From Ornithinimicrobium murale (GTDB lineage: Bacteria; Actinomycetota; Actinomycetes; Actinomycetales; Dermatophilaceae): 64,000 nucleotides of DNA. Shown in pieces: positions 50,507 through 59,734 of the stretch. Both the position numbers and the translations under genes were made by a program. Within the stretch, counting starts at the first letter, position 1. Each line of letters starts with the position of its first letter. The notes under the pieces were generated by a model, which was not told the DNA's origin, searched no databases, and saw only the letters and a list, made by a program, of their open reading frames with translations. The stretch is taken from positions 1-64,000 of the forward strand of contig NZ_QLVD01000011.1 in the NCBI RefSeq assembly GCF_003352835.1. Reading direction: 5' to 3'.

Positions 50507-51144
50507 CGGCCGTCCCCCTTCGTCTCGTCGGGGCCGCTGTCGTCGCGGCCCGGATCAGGGGGCGAGGCACCGTAGGTGTCGCCCGCGCCGGAGATCTCGG
50601 CGTTGGAGGCCCGGATCTCCTCCAGGGTCAGGCCCGTGGCCTCCGCCTCGGCGGCCAGCAGGTCCTCGCTTGTTGGCACACCGTCTCGCCAGGTGCGCCA
50701 CAGCATCTCCAGCGCCCGGAGCAGCATGAGTGTCATGCCCAGGGGCACGGCGAGCTCGACGACCCACAGGGGTAGCTTGAGCACCGGGGTGACCGTCGTG
50801 CTCGAGAACGGCTCGAACAGGAGCATCCAGCCCAGGTAGCCCATGATCAGCAGGTAGATGATCGTCACGACGCCCGCCACCAGGGCCAGCCACTTCTTGC
50901 CCCGCTCCTTGAAGAAGACGCCGAGGATGTCCACGCTCACGTGCTCGTTGTGCCGCAGCGTGATCACCGCGCCGATGAACGTGGAGTAGATGATGAGGTA
51001 GATGACGGCTTCCTCGGTCCAGAACCAGGAGGCGTCGAACTGCCGCAGGATGACGTTCACGATCGAGATCAGCGCAGCCAGGCCCAGGGCTCCGGCGGCG
51101 ACGACGTTCTCGATGTTCGTGAGCGCACGGTCTAGCTGTTTCAC
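50503..51144 (-). CDS. dctQ: TRAP transporter small permease DctQ
   Basis: Predicted 213 residues with four membrane segments (about residues 15-35, 50-70, 90-110, 130-150). RQFDASWFWTEEAVIYLIIYSTFIGAVI and the NEHVSVDIL motif are typical of DctQ. The C-terminal 60 residues are an acidic cytoplasmic tail (TEVATGLTLEEI-like, then DDSGPDETKGDGR), longer than in most DctQ proteins. It forms the membrane unit with DctM. A strong hairpin separates it from dctP. Confidence 0.88.
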   Translation of the reverse strand: MKQLDRALTNIENVVAAGALGLAALISIVNVILRQFDASWFWTEEAVIYLIIYSTFIGAVITLRHNEHVSVDILGVFFKERGKKWLALVAGVVTIIYLLIMGYLGWMLLFEPFSSTTVTPVLKLPLWVVELAVPLGMTLMLLRALEMLWRTWRDGVPTSEDLLAAEAEATGLTLEEIRASNAEISGAGDTYGASPPDPGRDDSGPDETKGDGR

Positions 51145-51167
51145 AGCTCACACCCTTCTGTGGTGTG

Positions 51168-51196
51168 GTGCCGGGGCGGTGCGACCGCCCCGGCAC
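51168..51196 (-). terminator. Intra-operon hairpin between dctP and dctQ (attenuator)
   Basis: GTGCCGGGGCGGT pairs perfectly with ACCGCCCCGGCAC around a GCG loop. It lies between the binding-protein stop and the dctQ start. A partial terminator or 3' stabiliser here would leave more dctP than permease mRNA, a common pattern for transporters that need excess binding protein. Confidence 0.8.
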
Positions 51197-51208
51197 GGTG
51201 GGCAGTGG

Positions 51209-52252
51209 TCACTCCTGGTCGGCCAGGAGCTCGTCGATGATCTCGTCGCCGATCACGTCGCGGTACTGCTCGTAGATCGAGGGCACCACGACCTCCTTGA
51301 ACGCCTGGCGCTCCTCCTCGGTCCACACGGTGATCTCGGTGCTGCCGTCGGCCTCGATGGCCGCCTTGGACTCGTCGTTCACGGCAACGGCGTTGTCGCG
51401 GTTGTAGGTCGAGGCGTCCTCAGCGGTCTGCACGAGGATCTCCTGCAGGTCCTCGGGCAGGCTGTCGAAGAACTCGGTGTTGACGACCAGGATGTAGCCG
51501 ATGTAGCCGTGGTTGGACTCGGCGATGTCGCTCTGCACCGTGTGCATCTTCTGCGACTCGATGTTGGAGTAGGTGTTCTCACCGCCGTCGATGACGCCCT
51601 GCTGCAGCGCCGAGTAGACCTCGGCGAAGGCGATCGCCTCGGCGGACCCGCCCCAGGCCTCGATCTGGCTCTTGAGCACGTCGGAGGGCTGGATGCGGTA
51701 CTTCTTGCCCTCCATGTCCGCCGGCTTCTGGGTGAGGTTGTTGGAGTGGATCTGCTTCATTCCGGAGTCCCACAGGCCGAGGACCTTCATGTTCTTGGCG
51801 GCGAGGTCCTCGTTGGCGAAGATCGCCTTGCCGACCTCGGTGTCCGGCGCCGAGACGCTGGGGATGTCCTCGGGGCCGTCGAACAGGAACGGCAGGTCGA
51901 GCACCTGCAGGGCCGGAGCCACCGTGGTGAACTTCGCAGAGGCCGGCGCCAGCATCTGGACCGAGTTCTGCTGGACGGCCTGCATCTCGTCCTTGTCGCC
52001 ATAGAGCGAGGAGTTCGAGTAGACCTCGACGTCGATGCGGCCGTCGGTCCGCTTCTCCAGCTCCTCCTCGAACCAGATGGCGGCCTTGCCCTTGGGGGTG
52101 GAGTCGGTCGTGACGTGGGAGAACTTCAGGGTGAAGGTCTCACCGTCGCCGCCCTCCTCGCCGCCGCCGTCGCGGGCGCCGCCGCAGGCCGTCAGGGCCA
52201 GCGCACTGATCGCGATGACACCGGTGAGAGTGCGTAGGGAGCGCCTAGTCAT
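51209..52252 (-). CDS. dctP: TRAP transporter substrate-binding lipoprotein DctP
   Basis: Predicted 347 residues from ATG 52252, which overlaps the gntR stop (ATGA). The N-terminus is a lipoprotein signal with LTAC (Cys 23). DctP features include LKFSHVTTDSTPKGKAA, GLWDSGMKQIHSN, and KYRIQPSDVLKSQIEAWGGSAEAI with the Arg that binds the substrate carboxylate, then VIDGGEN. It captures a carboxylate outside the membrane. Cotranscribed with gntR upstream. Confidence 0.93.
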   Translation of the reverse strand: MTRRSLRTLTGVIAISALALTACGGARDGGGEEGGDGETFTLKFSHVTTDSTPKGKAAIWFEEELEKRTDGRIDVEVYSNSSLYGDKDEMQAVQQNSVQMLAPASAKFTTVAPALQVLDLPFLFDGPEDIPSVSAPDTEVGKAIFANEDLAAKNMKVLGLWDSGMKQIHSNNLTQKPADMEGKKYRIQPSDVLKSQIEAWGGSAEAIAFAEVYSALQQGVIDGGENTYSNIESQKMHTVQSDIAESNHGYIGYILVVNTEFFDSLPEDLQEILVQTAEDASTYNRDNAVAVNDESKAAIEADGSTEITVWTEEERQAFKEVVVPSIYEQYRDVIGDEIIDELLADQE

Positions 52253-53049
52253 GAGGATGTTCCTTTCGTGGAGGCCCGCTCCGCCATCGTTGGCGAAGGG
52301 GTGTTGCGCCGGCGTCCGAGGTGGAGCCGGTGGGTGTAGTGCTCGGGCAGGAAGTCGGAGACGGCCCACTCGACCGCTGCCCCGCTGGCATCGACATAGA
52401 GTCGCTCGACGTGCAGCAGCGGGTGGCCGATCGCGCAGCCGAGGCGCTCGTGGTCGACGTCGGTGGCGGCACGGGCGGTCATCAGCTGCTCGGCGCCGTT
52501 GAGCTGCACGCCGCGAGCCGTGAGGGCGCCGATGACCGTGGTCGTGGTGGTCGCGCCACCTTCGCCGAAGGTGGGCTCGCCCTCCAGGAGCTGTCCGACC
52601 GACGGGGGGAGGTAGACCGAGGTGTGGCAGAACACCGTGCCGCGGTGCCGCCGCACGAACCGCATGACATACATCAGCCGGGAGGACAGACCCAGGTGGT
52701 GAGCCGCTTCCGGCTCGAAGCCACCCTCCAACGGGTGGACCACCTCGAGCTCGGTGTCGTCGGACAGTCCGATCAGGTCATCGACCGTCTCGAAGGAGCG
52801 TTTGTAGCGCAGGTGCGAGGGGGTGATGAAGGTGCCGCTGCCCGGGACGCGATAGACCAGGCCCTCGTTGACCAGGTCCAGGTAGGCACGGCGAACCGTC
52901 TGCCGGCTGACGCCGAACTCCTCGCCGAGCTGGCTGTCCGTCGGGAGTGGCTCACCCTCGGCCCAGCGCTGCTCGCTGATCGCGTCGCGGAGGTGACCGG
53001 CGAGCCGGCGATAGCCCGGCTCCTCCGTCCGGCGCGACGTGCGCGACAT
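52249..53049 (-). CDS. GntR-family (HutC-type) transcriptional regulator
   Basis: Predicted 266 residues. The N-terminal winged helix is LPTDSQLGEEFGVSRQTVRRAYLDLVNEGLVYRVPGSGTFI (about residues 35-75). The rest is a UTRA effector domain (FVRRHRGTVFCHTSVYLPP, HPLLHVERLYVDASG, WAVSDFLPEHY). It is the first gene of the TRAP operon and so probably senses the transported acid or its CoA ester. It most likely binds the 21-bp motif found before itself and before the CaiB-like gene. Confidence 0.9.
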   Translation of the reverse strand: MSRTSRRTEEPGYRRLAGHLRDAISEQRWAEGEPLPTDSQLGEEFGVSRQTVRRAYLDLVNEGLVYRVPGSGTFITPSHLRYKRSFETVDDLIGLSDDTELEVVHPLEGGFEPEAAHHLGLSSRLMYVMRFVRRHRGTVFCHTSVYLPPSVGQLLEGEPTFGEGGATTTTTVIGALTARGVQLNGAEQLMTARAATDVDHERLGCAIGHPLLHVERLYVDASGAAVEWAVSDFLPEHYTHRLHLGRRRNTPSPTMAERASTKGTSS

Positions 53050-53117
53050 ACTGTCTCCATTGACTGTGGGTGGCGTGATGGGGCGTCACGGATCGATCTG
53101 ACCGCCATAGACTGGCA

Positions 53118-53138
53118 AAGGGCAGTACATTTCGTCAA
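53118..53138 (-). promoter_or_regulatory. Shared motif between gntR and the MFS gene (putative GntR operator)
   Basis: The minus strand reads TTGACGAAATGTACTGCCC followed by TT, matching the site at 48969-48989 in 19 of 21 bases. It lies 69 bases before the gntR start and 36 before the divergent MFS start, where TAGATA (about 53147) could be the -10 for the MFS gene. One bound dimer could control both directions. Confidence 0.6.
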
Positions 53139-53174
53139 TGGCCTGTAGATAATGTTTTGGTAAGGAGTTGATCA

Positions 53175-54428
53175 GTGGTTCGCAACCACGGCCGCTCTGC
53201 GACCGCGTCCGTGATGCTGGGGGCCAGCGCGCTGACCACCCTGGGCGCCCTCCCGCCCTTCCTGGTCGGCGCGCAGGCGGTGCTGATGCAACGGGACCTG
53301 GGGTTCGGCCCAAGCGTGCTGGGCGTGGTGGTGAGCACCTTCTTCGGCGTCGCGGCCCTCGCCACGATCTTCGGCAGCGGCCTGCTTGATCGGTGGAGTC
53401 GTCGTCGGGCGCAGGTGATCGCCGGAGGACTGGTGAGCATCGGTGGTTTCGGTCTGGCTCTCGGCGTGCACCACTGGGGGATCCTCATCGCCGCGATGGC
53501 GGTGCTCGGGCTGGCCAACGCGGCGTGTCAGGGCACCTCGAACCAGACCGTCGCCACCGCGCTGCCGCCACACCGCCGCGGGCTCGGCTTCGGCATCAAG
53601 CAGAGCGCTGTGCCCGCCGCCATCATGTTCGGCGGGCTCGCGGTGCCGACCATGACTGCCCTGTTCGGGTGGCGCAGCACCTTCCTGGTCACCGGGGCCT
53701 GCGGGTTCGTGGTGATCGCGCTGGCACTCCGGCACCGGGACGACGGGCCGAAGGGGATCCGGGTCAGCGCCGTTCCTAGCCTGGGGGACCGTGCCCCGCG
53801 GGTCCCGCTCCTGCTGTGCGGTTGCGCGATCACCTTCGCCAGCGCGGCCGCCAACTTTCTCGGCGCCTACCTGGCCAGCTGGGCCCACCAGGTCGGCCTC
53901 AGCGTGGGGCAGGCCGGGCTGCTCATGGCAGCCGGTTCGGGCAGCTCGATCCTGATCCGCGTCTTCGCTGGGCACCGCGCCGACCGGCGCTTCGGTGGCA
54001 ACCTGGGCATCGTCGCGGCCCAGATGGCCGCCGGTGCGCTCTGTCTGCTGATGATCGGCTTTCTCGATGTGACCTGGGCCGTGGTGGTCTTCGGGTTCCT
54101 GTCGTTTGGAGTCGGCTGGTCCTGGCCGGGTCTGTTTCTGTATGCCGCGGCGCGCGTTGGGCGCGACGCCCCGGCTCAGGCGTCGTCCGTGGTGCAGGCG
54201 GGAGCCTTCGCCGGTGGTGCCATCGGTCCGGTGAGTTTTGGCCTGCTGATCTCGGCCGTCAGCTTCCAGGGTGCCTGGTTCGTGGCGGCGGGGTCGTTCA
54301 TCGTGGCCAGTTCACTGGTGCTCCTGGCGCGCAACGGATTTCGCCGGGACCTGGTCCGGCGTCCCCCGGCCAGCCCGTTCGGTTATGGCGGCGGACGGGA
54401 CCATCCCCGACGGGTCTCTGGAGGCTGA
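53175..54428 (+). CDS. Major facilitator superfamily transporter
   Basis: Predicted 417 residues from GTG 53175, with AAGGAG seven bases upstream. Twelve membrane segments are predicted. The MFS loop 2-3 motif appears as GSGLLDRWSRRRAQVI (about residue 67) and the loop 8-9 counterpart as GHRADRRFGGN (about residue 272). It has GFGIKQSAVPAAIMFGGLAVP, like the aromatic/organic-acid MFS group. It diverges from the GntR gene and may move the same acid or a pathway product. The substrate is unknown. Confidence 0.87.
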   Translation: MVRNHGRSATASVMLGASALTTLGALPPFLVGAQAVLMQRDLGFGPSVLGVVVSTFFGVAALATIFGSGLLDRWSRRRAQVIAGGLVSIGGFGLALGVHHWGILIAAMAVLGLANAACQGTSNQTVATALPPHRRGLGFGIKQSAVPAAIMFGGLAVPTMTALFGWRSTFLVTGACGFVVIALALRHRDDGPKGIRVSAVPSLGDRAPRVPLLLCGCAITFASAAANFLGAYLASWAHQVGLSVGQAGLLMAAGSGSSILIRVFAGHRADRRFGGNLGIVAAQMAAGALCLLMIGFLDVTWAVVVFGFLSFGVGWSWPGLFLYAAARVGRDAPAQASSVVQAGAFAGGAIGPVSFGLLISAVSFQGAWFVAAGSFIVASSLVLLARNGFRRDLVRRPPASPFGYGGGRDHPRRVSGG

Positions 54429-54461
54429 CGTCCGAGTGCACTAGCTGGTGACCCAGCCCCG

Positions 54462-56153
54462 TTAGTGCTCTCGCGAGAAGTTGTTGCTGCTGGTGGCACC
54501 GTCCGGGTTTGTCACGGAGACGATGAAGATCTTCCCCTCCTGCGGTGCCACGAACTCGACCGGATAGCCGGCACTCTGCATCCCGGCGTCCAGCCCCTCG
54601 CGTCGCCCGTAGTCCGGGGAGAAAACACTGACCTTCGCGGTGGCCTGGTGCACCCGGCCCTCGGTGTCGACATACTTCACGGTCGCCGTGGACCCGGCCA
54701 GGTTGTAGCCCGCGAGCCACAGGACATCCCGCTCCGGGAGCAGCGCTGCATTGGTGATCACCGGTGTCGCCCCCAGACGGCGGATCGTCTGGGCCAGGGA
54801 CGTGCCGTCCACGCGGCAGGTATAGAACGGTGTCCACATGAAGGAGATGTTCTTGGCGGTGTAGCGGCCGAGGCTCTGCACCTGTCGATCTAGCCGGTCC
54901 TTGGTGGACTGTCCGCGCTCCTGGCCGGAGCCGCACGCGTTGCCGTTTTCGCCATGCGGAGCCATGCCCTCCACGTTCGACCACAACGTGGCCCCGGTGT
55001 CCTGCAACCCCTTGCGGGCGGCACTGAAGGAGTCGCTGACCGGCATCAGATAGGCAGCGTCCCAGGTCTTCTCGCCCACGAAGGCCGCCGTGCGCGGGTC
55101 CACCTCGCTGCCGGCCTCGTTGCTGAGAAAGGCCCCGCCCTTGCCGGTGCCCATGCCGTCCTGGACGGCGATCGCCAGGGGCACACCGTGGGCGGTTCCC
55201 GCGATCGCCCGCGCACCGGTCGTCGTCCGGGCCATCAACTCCTCCCGGTCCAGCCCGGGGTTGGCGGACCTGCGGTTATCCAGGTAGGGCGAGACGAGGG
55301 CCGTTGTGTCCGGGAAGACGCGGGCGATGGCCCGGTTCTGCAGGGCGTACAGGTCCAGCACGGGCCGCCACACCGAGGGCGTGCCCGCCACGGGCATCTC
55401 TGTGTGGTGATAGAAGCCTGCCAGCGCCGCCGTCTGACCCACCGACCTGTGGTACTTCAGGAAGCGGTCGGTGAACGCACCGAAGGTGCGCTGATAACTC
55501 AGGTCCGGGAGCCAGGCGACGTCGGAGCGCTTCTGGACTGACGGCATACCGACGTAGACCTGCACCCCGGCCCGGTCCGCGGCGCGCAACAGGGACGTGG
55601 TGCGGTCAGGAGCCTGGGCGGGACCACCGTGGATGGCGATCAGGTCGTAGGTGCCGTCGGCCGAGGTGCACCCCTCACCCTCGGTGGGGATCAGCAGCAG
55701 GGTGAAGCGCTGGCCCTTGCTGGTGAACGTGCGGTCCTGGGGACACTGCAGCGCGGCGCCGGTGAAGCGGCTGTGGTTGGCAAAGGTGAAGACCCGGTTG
55801 ATCTCGTGCCGCTCGGCGGCGACCGTCGCACACTGCTTGCCCTGGAGCCGGCAGGCGGTGAAGGCGGGATCGACCTGGCCGCCGGTGCGGATGCGGTCCC
55901 GGCTGTCGAGGGATCCTGTGCGGAGGGTGGTGCCGAAGGTGACGACCGTGTCGCCGCCGACCTGCTGGACCTGATCGAGCGTGCGGGCGTTGTCCGCGTC
56001 GGTGCTGGCCGCGGCCACGAAGAAGCCGCTGATCGGGTGTGCCGCCGGGGCGGCGTGGGCCGTGCCGGGCGTGCCCAGCAGGGCGAGCGCGGGCAGCAGT
56101 GCCAGGGCGAGCACGAGGGCCAGCGCAGCGCGCGGCAGAGACCATCGGGGCAT
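54462..56153 (-). CDS. Secreted DUF4434-like protein
   Basis: Predicted 563 residues from ATG 56153, with GGAGG nine bases upstream. A signal peptide (about residues 1-35, ending GTAHA) leads to a domain beginning HPISGFFVAAASTDADNARTLDQVQQVGGDTVVTFGTTL. The middle region (VQVYVGMP, AALAGFYHHTEMP, ALQNRAIARVFPDTTALVSPYLD, GATLWSNVEGM) has a TIM-barrel look of glycoside-hydrolase-like DUF4434 proteins. The C-terminal 100 or so residues form a beta domain. A carbohydrate role is inferred, not shown. Confidence 0.65.
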   Translation of the reverse strand: MPRWSLPRAALALVLALALLPALALLGTPGTAHAAPAAHPISGFFVAAASTDADNARTLDQVQQVGGDTVVTFGTTLRTGSLDSRDRIRTGGQVDPAFTACRLQGKQCATVAAERHEINRVFTFANHSRFTGAALQCPQDRTFTSKGQRFTLLLIPTEGEGCTSADGTYDLIAIHGGPAQAPDRTTSLLRAADRAGVQVYVGMPSVQKRSDVAWLPDLSYQRTFGAFTDRFLKYHRSVGQTAALAGFYHHTEMPVAGTPSVWRPVLDLYALQNRAIARVFPDTTALVSPYLDNRRSANPGLDREELMARTTTGARAIAGTAHGVPLAIAVQDGMGTGKGGAFLSNEAGSEVDPRTAAFVGEKTWDAAYLMPVSDSFSAARKGLQDTGATLWSNVEGMAPHGENGNACGSGQERGQSTKDRLDRQVQSLGRYTAKNISFMWTPFYTCRVDGTSLAQTIRRLGATPVITNAALLPERDVLWLAGYNLAGSTATVKYVDTEGRVHQATAKVSVFSPDYGRREGLDAGMQSAGYPVEFVAPQEGKIFIVSVTNPDGATSSNNFSREH

Positions 56154-56314
56154 GGCCGCAGACCTCCAGGGGACCACTCGGAGACTCGGTGGGTCGGTCG
56201 GGTGGGGTATGTGGTCTCCACCACGGTAGGTGAGGGTCCTGCGTGGACCCTGGGTCTGCCCGGCGAGTCCGCACATTGACGGGGTGGGCGGGCTCGCCCG
56301 CCGACCGGCCAGGG

Positions 56315-57421
56315 TCAGACGACGTGGTGGACCCGCTGACCGTCCGAACCGAAGACCAGCTCCTCCTCGGGGTGGACCCGCAGCCGCAACCGCTCCCCGA
56401 CCTGCACCGCCTGCCGCTTGTCGAGGCGCACGACCAGGTGCCCACCGCGGAGGGTGACGCCGCTGCTGACCTCTGGGTCGACGAAGGCGTAGGTGTCCGA
56501 CCCGAGGCGCTCCAGCCGCTGAACGGTGGCCTGGAGCTCGTCCTGACTGGCGGGGTCGCCGGCGCCCACGAGGTCGAAACCCTCGGGGCGCAGCCCCACG
56601 GTGACCGGCCCGGCGAGGTCCGGGGTGCGCAGCCGGATCCGCAGGGCCGGGCCGAGGAGGACCTCCCCGTTCTCCACCGCGACCCCGTCCAGGAGGTTGA
56701 TGGCCGGGGACCCGATGAAGCCGGCGACGAAGGTGTTGACCGGGTCCTCATAGAGCTCGGTGGGACTGCCGACCTGCTGCAGGGTGCCGTCGCGCAGCAC
56801 GCAGACCCGGTCACCCAGGGTCATCGCCTCGGTCTGGTCGTGGGTGACATAGACCGTCGTGGTGCCCAGCCGCTCCTGCAGGTCGGCGATCTGGCCGCGC
56901 GTGGAGACCCGCAGCTTGGCATCCAGGTTGGACAGCGGTTCGTCCATGCAGAAGACCTTGGGCTTGCGGACGATCGCGCGGCCCATCGCGACGCGCTGCC
57001 GCTGCCCACCGGACATCCGGGCCGGCTTGCGGTCCAGCAGGTCCTCCAGCTCCAGGATGCGCGCCGCCTCGGCCACCCGCTCGGCGATCTCGGCGCGGGG
57101 CACCCCGGTGTTGCGCAGGGCGAAGGCCATGTTGTCCCCGGCCGTCATCGTGGGATAGAGGGCGTAGCTCTGGAAGACCATCGCCACGTCCCGGTCCCGG
57201 GCCCGCGTGTCCGTGACGTCCTCACCGTCGATCAGGATGCGGCCCGCGGTGACCGGCTCCAGCCCCGCGAGCATGCGCAGCGAGGTGGACTTGCCGCAGC
57301 CGGACGGCCCGACCACCACGAGGAACTCGCCCTCGGCGACCTCCAGCTCCAGAGCGCTGACTGCGGCGCGCTCGCTGCCCGGAAAGGTCCGGGTGGCTCG
57401 GTCATAGGTCACGGTCGCCAT
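56315..57421 (-). CDS. ugpC: ABC transporter ATP-binding protein UgpC-type
   Basis: Predicted 368 residues from ATG 57421. Walker A GPSGCGKST (about residues 37-45), Q-loop FQSYALYP, signature MSGGQRQRVAMGRA, Walker B VFCMDEP, switch VTHDQTEA, then a two-part TOBE domain with VGLRPEGFDL. This is the CUT1/MalK-MsmK-UgpC class. It is the last gene of a four-gene transporter operon. It could also serve other sugar importers that lack an ATPase. Confidence 0.9.
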   Translation of the reverse strand: MATVTYDRATRTFPGSERAAVSALELEVAEGEFLVVVGPSGCGKSTSLRMLAGLEPVTAGRILIDGEDVTDTRARDRDVAMVFQSYALYPTMTAGDNMAFALRNTGVPRAEIAERVAEAARILELEDLLDRKPARMSGGQRQRVAMGRAIVRKPKVFCMDEPLSNLDAKLRVSTRGQIADLQERLGTTTVYVTHDQTEAMTLGDRVCVLRDGTLQQVGSPTELYEDPVNTFVAGFIGSPAINLLDGVAVENGEVLLGPALRIRLRTPDLAGPVTVGLRPEGFDLVGAGDPASQDELQATVQRLERLGSDTYAFVDPEVSSGVTLRGGHLVVRLDKRQAVQVGERLRLRVHPEEELVFGSDGQRVHHVV

Positions 57422-57456
57422 GGGGAGTCCTCGTGGTGGTGCGGGTGGGCAGGGGC

Positions 57457-58779
57457 TCAGAGCTTGGGCTCGACGTCGCGGGCGACGACCTCCTCGGCCT
57501 CGGTCTGCAGCTCGGTGAAGACGGTGCTGACGTCCTCCCCGCCTGTGGTGATCCGGTCCAGCGCGGCCCCGATCATGGCGCCACCACCGGGCACGAACAC
57601 GCGGGCGTAGTCCTGCGGGGCGATCTCGGCCAGCTGCTCGACGGCAGTGCGGAAGTTCGGGTTCTCGTCCAGGTAGGCCTGCACCTCCTCGGACTCCACG
57701 GCGTCCTTGCGGACCGGCATGTAGCCGGTGCCCTGGCTGAAGGTGACGGTGTTCTCCGGGCTGGTCAGGTAGCCGACGAAGTCCATCGCGGCCGCCTTGC
57801 GGTTGTCGTCGATGTTCTGGGAGATCGCCACGCCGGCGCCGCCGGTGGTGGTGCGCGGCGACGGGCCGGGGAAGAAGGCCGTCGCCAGGTCGAAGGTCGC
57901 CGTCTCGGTCAGGCCGCTGAGCGAGCCCGTCGACTGCAGCAGGGCAGCGGCCTGGCCGGCGGCGAAGTCGCTGTTGGCGTCGGTGGCGATCGCGAAGTGA
58001 CCCGCCTCGACCTGCTCGGCCAGGAACTCGCCTGCCTCGATCGTGGCCGGGTCGGTGAAGGTCATCTCGAACTCCTCGGAGTAGGCGCCGCCGAAGGTCC
58101 ACGCCATGCCCTGGAAGTACCAGTCCAGGTAGTCGCTGCCACTGGGCAGGGCCAGGGCCGGCAGGCCGTCGTTGGCCTCGGTGAGCTGGGGGGCCCACTC
58201 GGCGAACTCCTGCCAGGTCTCCGGGCCGCGATCGGGCAGTCCTGCGGCGGCCCACATGTCACGGTTGTAGTAGAAGATCGGTGTCGACCGGGCGTAGGGC
58301 ATGGCGAAGTGCTGGTCCTCATAGAGGTAGTCCTCGCGGAGGGAGTCGACATACTTCTCGCTCTCGATCCCCTGGGACTCCCACAGGTCGTCGAGCGGGG
58401 CGATCGACTCATTCAGCATCATCGGGAACCAGGTGACATCGGAGGCGACGACGACGTCCGGCAGGTCTCCACCGGCCTGGGCGGCGTTGAACCGGTTGGC
58501 GACCTCCTCGTAGTTCGCGCCCGCAGTGACCAGGTTGATGGAGATGCCGGTCTCCTCCTCGTAGGCGGCAATGACCGCCTCCTCGATCTCCTTGGACCCA
58601 CCGGGGTGGTTGGACCAGAACGTCAGGGACTCGACGGCCTCGTCGCTGCCGGACGCAGACTCATTGCTGTCGGCGCCCTCGGCGCTGTCGCCGCCGCCGG
58701 TGCCGGCGCAGGAGGCGAGCAGGGTGGCACTGAGACCGAGCGCGATCAGGCTCAGGAAGCGGGTGGTGCTGGTGGTCAT
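57457..58779 (-). CDS. ugpB: Extracellular solute-binding lipoprotein, UgpB-like
   Basis: Predicted 440 residues. Lipobox LASC (Cys 24), then an acidic Ser-rich linker. The SBP_bac_1 fold shows LTFWSNHPGGSKEIEEAVIAAYEEET, AGANYEEVANRFNAAQAGGDLPDVVVASDVTWF and YARSTPIFYYNRDMWAAAGLP. The DVVVASDVTWF and YEEVANRF pattern is close to UgpB, which binds sn-glycerol-3-phosphate or glycerophosphodiesters. Another sugar cannot be excluded. It follows the two permease genes. Confidence 0.85.
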   Translation of the reverse strand: MTTSTTRFLSLIALGLSATLLASCAGTGGGDSAEGADSNESASGSDEAVESLTFWSNHPGGSKEIEEAVIAAYEEETGISINLVTAGANYEEVANRFNAAQAGGDLPDVVVASDVTWFPMMLNESIAPLDDLWESQGIESEKYVDSLREDYLYEDQHFAMPYARSTPIFYYNRDMWAAAGLPDRGPETWQEFAEWAPQLTEANDGLPALALPSGSDYLDWYFQGMAWTFGGAYSEEFEMTFTDPATIEAGEFLAEQVEAGHFAIATDANSDFAAGQAAALLQSTGSLSGLTETATFDLATAFFPGPSPRTTTGGAGVAISQNIDDNRKAAAMDFVGYLTSPENTVTFSQGTGYMPVRKDAVESEEVQAYLDENPNFRTAVEQLAEIAPQDYARVFVPGGGAMIGAALDRITTGGEDVSTVFTELQTEAEEVVARDVEPKL

Positions 58780-58882
58780 GACGTCTCCTCTGTGGGAATC
58801 GGGGTATGCCGTGTGCTGGAGTGGTCGGGTCCGGACCGTCCGGGTGGGGGCCGGGGATGGATCAGGTCGTTGGTGGGTCGGC

Positions 58883-59734
58883 TCAGCCCTTCACCGCCCC
58901 TGCCGTGAGGCCCTTGATCATGTGGCGCTGCAGGACCAGGAAGACCACCAGGACCGGCAGCATGGTGAGCACGGTGCCCGCCATGACCGGGCCCCAGTTG
59001 GTGAACCCCTCGGCGTCCTGCAGCTGGGTGAGTCCGACGGGCAGGGGAGCGGTGGAGGAGTCATCGGCCATCAGCAGCGGCCAGAGGTACTGGTTCCACT
59101 CGTTGACGATCGTGATGAGGGTGAAGGCGATGACCGTCGGCCAGGACATCGGGAGCACGACCCGCCACAGCAGGGTAAGCGCCCCGGCGTGGTCCATCTC
59201 CGCGGCCTCGATGATCTCGGTCGGCAGGGAGACGAAGTGGTTGCGCAGCAGAAAGGTGCCGAAGGCGACGCCGGCCAGTGGGATGATGATGCCCGCGAAG
59301 GTGTTGCGCCACCCGAGCTGGGCCACCAGGGCGTAGTTGCTGATCCAGGTGATCTGACTGGGGACCATGAGCGCGGCGATGATGAACAGCAGGACCACGG
59401 TCCGGCCGGGGAACCGCAGGAAGGACAGCGCGAAGGCGGACAGGACGCCGAGGACCACCTGCACGACGGTCAGCACCGTGGTGATGAGCACCGAGTTGCG
59501 CAGGAAGTCCAGGAACGGAACGCCGTGGCGGACGCCGTCGTAGTTCTCCAGGGTCACCGGGTCGGGGAACCAGGTGACGGGCACCGTGTAGATGTCCGGC
59601 CGCTCCTTCAGGGACGCGGCCACGATCCAGTACAGCGGCAGCGCGATGACCAGGACGACCACGAGCATCGCGAGGTAGCCACTCACCTGGGACAGGACGC
59701 CACGGTGCTCGTGCGGGGCGGTGGTGGCACTCAC
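58883..59734 (-). CDS. ugpE: ABC transporter permease, UgpE-like
   Basis: Predicted 283 residues with six membrane segments. The EAA loop is EIIEAAEMDHAGALTLLWRVVLPMSWP (about residues 180-206), and the segment FLRNSVLITTVLTVVQVVLGVLSAFALS is typical of CUT1 second permeases. Its ATG overlaps the ugpA stop by four bases. It forms a heterodimer with UgpA. The 103-bp gap before ugpB holds no gene. Confidence 0.9.
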   Translation of the reverse strand: MSATTAPHEHRGVLSQVSGYLAMLVVVLVIALPLYWIVAASLKERPDIYTVPVTWFPDPVTLENYDGVRHGVPFLDFLRNSVLITTVLTVVQVVLGVLSAFALSFLRFPGRTVVLLFIIAALMVPSQITWISNYALVAQLGWRNTFAGIIIPLAGVAFGTFLLRNHFVSLPTEIIEAAEMDHAGALTLLWRVVLPMSWPTVIAFTLITIVNEWNQYLWPLLMADDSSTAPLPVGLTQLQDAEGFTNWGPVMAGTVLTMLPVLVVFLVLQRHMIKGLTAGAVKG

